Assembly (NCBI GenBank): GCA_964342515.1
Contig: CAYFFP010000002.1
Coordinates: 1 to 64,000 of the forward strand
Length of the DNA: 64,000 nucleotides
DNA from: UBA5004 sp964342515
GTDB taxonomy: Bacteria; Patescibacteriota; Minisyncoccia; Phycocordibacterales; Zambryskibacteraceae
Reading direction: 5' to 3'
Shown here: positions 59,944 through 64,000 of the stretch, piece after piece
Numbering within the stretch: position 1 is the stretch's first letter
Layout of the letters: each line of letters begins with the position of its first letter
Program-made: the position numbers and the translations under genes
Notes under the pieces: generated by a model
What the model saw: the letters and a program-made list of their open reading frames with translations, nothing else
Told to the model about the DNA's origin: nothing
The model's database searches: none

Positions 59944-60861
59944 CTACTCCGTTACGGGAAAATTAATCACCGGATGAGGATCGTAGTTGGTAAGCGTAAA
60001 GTGCTCGGGGCGAAACGCGAAGAGGTCCCTGATCGTCGGGTCATTGATTACGAGCGTGGGGAATGGCCTCGGCTCGCGCTTGAGCAGAAGCTCGTCCACC
60101 ATCTCTATCTGGTTCTCGTAGATCTGGGAATCGATCGGATAGTGGATATACTCGTACGGCTCGATACCGAGCACCTGCGCCACCATGAGAAGGAGAGTGG
60201 CGTGCTGGATGATGTTGAGCACTCCGCCGACCGGGAAGTCGATGGAGCGTTGCACATGCTGGTAGGTAAGTTTGCCGTCGATGATGGTGAACTTCATGAC
60301 GGTGCCGTGACAGGGCGCCACGACCACTTTCCGTTTGAGTTCCTTATGTTGGAGCGCATAGGGCGCGTACCAAGTCGTCACCATGTGAGTGCGGATGTCA
60401 GGGTAATCCCGCATCTGCTTCAGGAGGTGTTTAACTTGATGAAAGTGCCCGTTGGGTGTCGGGCATTTCGCGAGGATGCCTCCGTATGAACCGGGTCCGA
60501 GATCTCCGGCCGGCAAGCCGAAAATCGCGCACTTCTCCTCATAAACCCAGTTAGCCCACCAGCTTGCCCACGTCTTCTCGTCGCCGTAATGTCTCATCTC
60601 ATCGAGCGTTGTCGCGCCATTGATGAAGGCGATGAGCTCAGAGATGGGTTTTCTCCAGAACGGAATAGCTCTCTCCGTGAGGATGGGGAAGCCGTTCTCC
60701 AATCGGTAGACGAGCGGAGAAAGAGAGAGATGGGTGAAGGTCCCGTACTCTTGAAATGGGGTCTTGGTGTAGCGCGCTTCCGGACTGCGCAGGCGGCGAA
60801 TCGCTTCTAGATACTGCATATCCGGCGTGCGCTCGGTGTATGGCTTGTAGCTTGGCTGCAT
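59944..60861 (-). CDS. thyA: Thymidylate synthase (ThyA-type)
   Basis: 305 aa. The nucleophile is in APCHGTVMKF (Pro-Cys-His). YQHVQRSIDFPVGGVLNIIQHATLLLMVAQVLG carries the Arg-Ser-x-Asp and Asn of the dUMP site, with FPVGG where FLGLP is usual. C-terminal YDPHPVINF ends the fold. It methylates dUMP with methylene-THF. Preceded by a classical promoter and an AAAGGA SD; Lys-poor unlike its neighbours. Confidence 0.92.
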   Translation of the reverse strand: MQPSYKPYTERTPDMQYLEAIRRLRSPEARYTKTPFQEYGTFTHLSLSPLVYRLENGFPILTERAIPFWRKPISELIAFINGATTLDEMRHYGDEKTWASWWANWVYEEKCAIFGLPAGDLGPGSYGGILAKCPTPNGHFHQVKHLLKQMRDYPDIRTHMVTTWYAPYALQHKELKRKVVVAPCHGTVMKFTIIDGKLTYQHVQRSIDFPVGGVLNIIQHATLLLMVAQVLGIEPYEYIHYPIDSQIYENQIEMVDELLLKREPRPFPTLVINDPTIRDLFAFRPEHFTLTNYDPHPVINFPVTE

Positions 60862-60866
60862 GTCTT

Positions 60867-60927
60867 TTCCTTTATGTGAAGATCAGTTGTCTGCGCCGAT
60901 ACTACCATAAGATAATAGAGAAACCAA
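60867..60927 (-). promoter_or_regulatory. Classical promoter and SD of thyA
   Basis: Minus strand: TTGGTT (60927-60922), 17-bp spacer, TAGTAT (60904-60899), then AAAGGA (SD) about 6 nt before the ATG at 60861. Confidence 0.6.
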
Positions 60928-60970
60928 AAAGATTATTTTGTGTTAATATTCGCCTATATTTAGAGATAGT

Positions 60971-61564
60971 ATGGCAAAAAGAGACATAGATTTCTTGTTT
61001 GAAATAGGAACATTGAGAAATGTGCCACGCGCGTGGCAGCAGATATTGAGTGCTAAGGTGCAAAATATTGCTGAGCATGTTTTTCGCACCACGATGATTG
61101 CATGGATCTTGGCAGTAGCCGAAAAAGCAGACGTAGAAAAAGTTCTGAAAATTTGCCTCGTTCACGATATCGGAGAATCCAGAGCAGGGGATATTGCCTT
61201 TATGCATCGTGACTATGTAACTAGAAATGAAGAGTTGGCAGAGCAGCATATTTTCGAAGACACAATTTTAGAAAAAGAAACTCACGAATTGCTAAAAGAA
61301 TATGAAGAAAGAAAGACACTAGAAGCCAGAATTGTGAAAGATGCCGATAATTTAGATGTCGACATTGAACTGAAAGAAATGGCAAAAATCGGGGATACCT
61401 CTGCTATAGGAATGCAAAGAGACCATCGTCCAGAAGTGAGAGCTAAAAAACTCTATACTAAAACTGCGAAGATTATGTGGGATGAAATACAGAAAACAGA
61501 CCCGAATGCTTGGCATCAGAAATTAACGAATAAATGGGTTAAGAGTAAGAAAGGTGCTAAATAA
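60971..61564 (+). CDS. HD-domain nucleotidase (YfbR/HDDC2-like)
   Basis: 197 aa. LRNVPRAWQQILSAKVQNIAEHVFRTTMIAWIL gives the first His, LVHDIGESRAGDIA the HD pair, and VKDADNLDVDIELKEM the last Asp. The architecture is that of 5'-deoxyribonucleotidases of the YfbR/HDDC2 group. They remove phosphate from dNMPs and help balance pools. Its place after thyA-folA supports this. It overlaps argS by 11 nt. Confidence 0.82.
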   Translation: MAKRDIDFLFEIGTLRNVPRAWQQILSAKVQNIAEHVFRTTMIAWILAVAEKADVEKVLKICLVHDIGESRAGDIAFMHRDYVTRNEELAEQHIFEDTILEKETHELLKEYEERKTLEARIVKDADNLDVDIELKEMAKIGDTSAIGMQRDHRPEVRAKKLYTKTAKIMWDEIQKTDPNAWHQKLTNKWVKSKKGAK

Positions 61565-63086
61565 CTTGATAAAAGATAAATTAAATAATTGGATAAAGGA
61601 GTCTTTAGGGCGAGAGGACTTTGTTTTGGCGCATCCGAAACTCTTAGAGCATGGAGATTATTCCGTGATTGTTTCTGATAAGAGTGCAAAAGATGATTTT
61701 GAAATTTTAAAGAGTAAAAAGCCGGATTTTATAGACAAGGTAGATTTCATTCCTCCAAGATTCATAAATCTGCGCCTCTCAAAAGCATTTTTTAAAGAAA
61801 GTTTAAAGGAGATTATCGAGAAGGAAGAAAATTTCGGTGGGACCGAAATTTTCAAAGAACAAAAAGTAATGGTCGAACATACCCAACCAAATCCGTTCAA
61901 GAAATTTCATATCGGCCATCTCATGAATAATGTCATCGGCGAAGCTGTGGCGAGAACGGTTCTCGCGAATGGGGCGGAAGTGAAGACTTGCAGTTATCAC
62001 GGCGATATAGGCTTGCATGTGGCCAAAGCTCTATGGAAGGGCGATTATGCTCTGGGCGCGAAAGCGTACGAAGAGGACCCGCGAGCCAAGTCGGAAATAG
62101 AGGATTTGAACAAGAAAATTTACGATAAGTCCGATTCGGAGATAAATGCGAAATACCAAGAGGGGAGGAAAAAGTCATTGGAGGAATTCGAAAAAATATA
62201 TCAAAGACTGGGCAGTAATTTTGATTATCATTTCTTCGAATCAGATACGGCGGAGATTGGCAAAAAAATCGTGCTTGATAACGCAGGCAGAGTTTTTGAA
62301 GAATCGGAGGGAGCGGTCGTGTTTAAGGGCAGTTATACGCGAGTTTTCGTCAGTTCCCAAGGGTTGCCGACATATGAGGCCAAGGAACTGGGCTTGGCGA
62401 AAGTTAAGAGAGAGAAATATAATTTCGACCAGTCAATTACCGTAACCGGCAACGAGCAAGACGCGTTTTTTAACGTGGTGGAAGAGGCTATCGGCAAAGT
62501 TTTCCCAGAACTTAAAGGAAAGTTAAGCCATCTTTCTCATGGGATGTTGCGGTTGCCTTCTGGGAAAATGTCTTCGCGCACCGGAGAGGTAATCACAACC
62601 GAAGAATTGATAGAAGAAGTGAAGGGGAGAGTGAGGGGCGATGAACAGGTAGCGGTTGGCGCTATCAAATACATGATATTGCGGCAAACTATCGGCAATG
62701 ACATTATCTTCGACTTCGAAAAGTCGGTTTCTACCGAAGGAGATTCCGGAGTTTATCTCCAGTATGCCCATGCCCGCGCGAATTCGGTTTTGCAAAAATC
62801 AGGTGTGTTGACACCGAGTGTCAACAAAATGGCTCAACAACTGGATATTTTGGAAATTGAAAGATTATTATACCGATTTCCGGAAATTGTGGAGCGTGCT
62901 GGCCAAGAATACGCTCCAAACTACATTACGACTTATCTCACCGAGCTTGCGGCAAGCTTCAACAACTTTTATGCTAAAGAGCCGATCATTGGCGATTCCT
63001 ATCGTTTAGCCATAACCTCGGCCTTTAAAATTGTAATGCGGAACGGGCTCTGGATTCTCGGCATCCCCGCGCCTGAAAGATTATGA
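61554..63086 (+). CDS. argS: Arginyl-tRNA synthetase
   Basis: 510 aa from GTG 61554. KKFHIGHLMNNVIGEAVARTVLANGAEV contains HIGH; the N-terminal Add1 domain is present. C-terminal DALR-like domain (about 410-510, HARANSVLQKSG...NNFYAKEPI). A family A palindrome codes for residues about 418-424 between the catalytic core and the DALR-like domain. It overlaps ileS by 4 nt (ATGA). Confidence 0.93.
   Translation: MLNNLIKDKLNNWIKESLGREDFVLAHPKLLEHGDYSVIVSDKSAKDDFEILKSKKPDFIDKVDFIPPRFINLRLSKAFFKESLKEIIEKEENFGGTEIFKEQKVMVEHTQPNPFKKFHIGHLMNNVIGEAVARTVLANGAEVKTCSYHGDIGLHVAKALWKGDYALGAKAYEEDPRAKSEIEDLNKKIYDKSDSEINAKYQEGRKKSLEEFEKIYQRLGSNFDYHFFESDTAEIGKKIVLDNAGRVFEESEGAVVFKGSYTRVFVSSQGLPTYEAKELGLAKVKREKYNFDQSITVTGNEQDAFFNVVEEAIGKVFPELKGKLSHLSHGMLRLPSGKMSSRTGEVITTEELIEEVKGRVRGDEQVAVGAIKYMILRQTIGNDIIFDFEKSVSTEGDSGVYLQYAHARANSVLQKSGVLTPSVNKMAQQLDILEIERLLYRFPEIVERAGQEYAPNYITTYLTELAASFNNFYAKEPIIGDSYRLAITSAFKIVMRNGLWILGIPAPERL
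62807..62825. repeat. Family A palindrome inside argS
   Basis: GTTGACACCGAGTGTCAAC read as LTPSVN, in a loop of the C-terminal domain. Frame 2 of the repeat, without stop codons. Confidence 0.85.
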
Positions 63087-64000
63087 ACGAAAAATCAGAT
63101 AGAGCTAAGAAAGAGGAAGAAATTCTCAAATTTTGGAAAGAGAATAAGATTTTCGAAAAAACCCTGGAGAAAAAATCTCCGAAGGGCGAATTTGTGTTTT
63201 ACGAAGGTCCGCCGACGGCTAACGGCAGGCCCGGAATCCATCACTTGGAGGCCAGAGCCTTCAAAGACGCTATTCCTCGCTATAAGACTATGCAGGGCTA
63301 TCATGTGCCCCGCAAAGGAGGATGGGATACGCATGGTTTGCCAGTAGAGCTTGAAGTTGAGAAACATTTAGGGTTAAAGAGTAAAAAAGAGATAGAACAA
63401 TACGACATCGCGAAATTTAATGAGGAATGTAAAAAAAGTGTTTGGAAATATGTCGATGAATGGAGCGAATTTACAGATAGGATGGGTTATTGGGTTGACC
63501 AGAAGAATGCCTACGTCACTTACCACAACTCATATATCCAAGAATTATGGAAAGTTCTTGCTCATGTAGAGAAAAGAAAACTTTTATACAAAGATTATAA
63601 AGTTCTGCCGTGGTGTCCGCGCTGCGGTACAGCCCTCTCTTCCCACGAACTTGCTCAAGGTTATCAGGATGTCAAAGATATTTCACTTTATGTGAAGTTT
63701 AAGGTTGTTGGTCAAGAAAATACCTATCTGGTTGCTTGGACGACTACTCCTTGGACTCTGCCGGGTAACGTTGCTCTCGCGGTAGGGAAAGATATTCAGT
63801 ATGTAAAATATAAATGGGCCGGGGAATTTTATATTGTAGCGAAAGAGCGTGCTCATAAATGGCCAGGACTTGATCCTGAAGAATTCTTAGGAAAAGACTT
63901 GGTTAGGCTAGAGTATGAGCCGCTTTATGAATTCAGCCCGAAAAATGAAAATTCTCATAAAGTTTATGCGGCTGATTTTGTTACCACGACGGATGGCACC
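63083..64000 (+). CDS. ileS: Isoleucyl-tRNA synthetase (type 2-like), 3' end cut by the window
   Basis: The first 306 codons. YEGPPTANGRPGIHHLEARAFKDAIPR is the type-2 (eukaryote-like) HIGH region, and PRKGGWDTHGLPVELEVEKHLG follows. The zinc-like WCPRCGTALSSHELAQGY and the start of the editing domain with WTTTPWTLPGN are present. The KMSKS motif and C-terminal half lie beyond the window. It overlaps argS by 4 nt. Type-2 IleRS is often linked to mupirocin resistance and is common in these bacteria. Confidence 0.93.
   Translation, partial: MNEKSDRAKKEEEILKFWKENKIFEKTLEKKSPKGEFVFYEGPPTANGRPGIHHLEARAFKDAIPRYKTMQGYHVPRKGGWDTHGLPVELEVEKHLGLKSKKEIEQYDIAKFNEECKKSVWKYVDEWSEFTDRMGYWVDQKNAYVTYHNSYIQELWKVLAHVEKRKLLYKDYKVLPWCPRCGTALSSHELAQGYQDVKDISLYVKFKVVGQENTYLVAWTTTPWTLPGNVALAVGKDIQYVKYKWAGEFYIVAKERAHKWPGLDPEEFLGKDLVRLEYEPLYEFSPKNENSHKVYAADFVTTTDGT

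Overview
The window looks like a chromosomal segment of a Candidate Phyla Radiation bacterium (Patescibacteria, most like a parcubacterium). The evidence is indirect but consistent. There is a short, lysine-rich informational gene set, a type-2-like (eukaryote-like) IleRS, type IV pilus genes and a PrgI/VirB4/VirB6-like secretion cluster. Several small families typical of these genomes occur (DUF5674-, DUF5652- and DUF721-like). Only a thymidylate cluster and a few isolated genes represent metabolism. No 16S rRNA gene or other phylogenetic marker is in view, so the placement is an inference. A 10-N assembly gap inside polA shows this is a scaffold.

Layout. 51-15898: RNA and protein maintenance (cca, rny, clpP, ppa, nusA, rpsO), a degenerate HicAB locus, an RHH/RelE-type toxin-antitoxin pair, comM, an M23/LysM endopeptidase, uvrD, a REP-associated tyrosine transposase (RAYT) and rsmA. 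15891-27019: a T4SS-like cluster in two opposed blocks (VirB6-like, surface proteins, PrgI, TraC-like, VirB4, VirB2-like pilin fusion) without recognisable relaxase or VirD4. 27006-31110: the canonical origin region yidC-rnpA-rpmH-[oriC]-dnaA-dnaN-DUF721-like. 31235-45999: pbp1A, tyrS, ruvC, ruvB, pilB, tsaE, polA, mutM, ruvA, rpsT. 46010-56349: tRNA genes, ruvX, pilM/pilO, a pteridine-reductase-like SDR, rluD, a second toxin-antitoxin pair, rplS and membrane proteins. 56327-57505: secE-nusG-rplK. 57510-61564: a nucleotide island (cytidylyltransferase-like, dCMP-deaminase fusion, HIT, folA, thyA, HD nucleotidase). 61554-64000: argS and the start of ileS.

The most interesting structure is not a gene. 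A RAYT transposase sits among many copies of one short palindrome, core GACAC-NNN-GTGTC. Copies occur between genes and, in frame, inside polA, rsmA, argS and twice inside the RAYT gene itself. Where the reading frame would meet the TGA in the palindrome, that codon is GGA or AGA. Other short repeat families are also carried in frame by conserved genes: a CCTGCC/GGCAGG element (polA, a SIMPL protein), a CCCTTCGAC/AGGG element (rluD) and an (AGCYNNN)5 heptad array (rsmA twice, mutM). A 128-bp element with perfect 25-bp terminal inverted repeats lies between ruvB and pilB.

Expression signals fall into two classes. At least fourteen genes have a -10-like TAnnnT, often the extended form TGnTAnnnT, ending exactly 6 nt before the start codon, which implies leaderless mRNAs. 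In contrast, three orphan genes and thyA-folA carry -35/-10 promoters and Shine-Dalgarno sequences, nearly all with an intrinsic terminator, which suggests a different origin or regime. All functions are read from sequence motifs and remembered family features; no searches were run.
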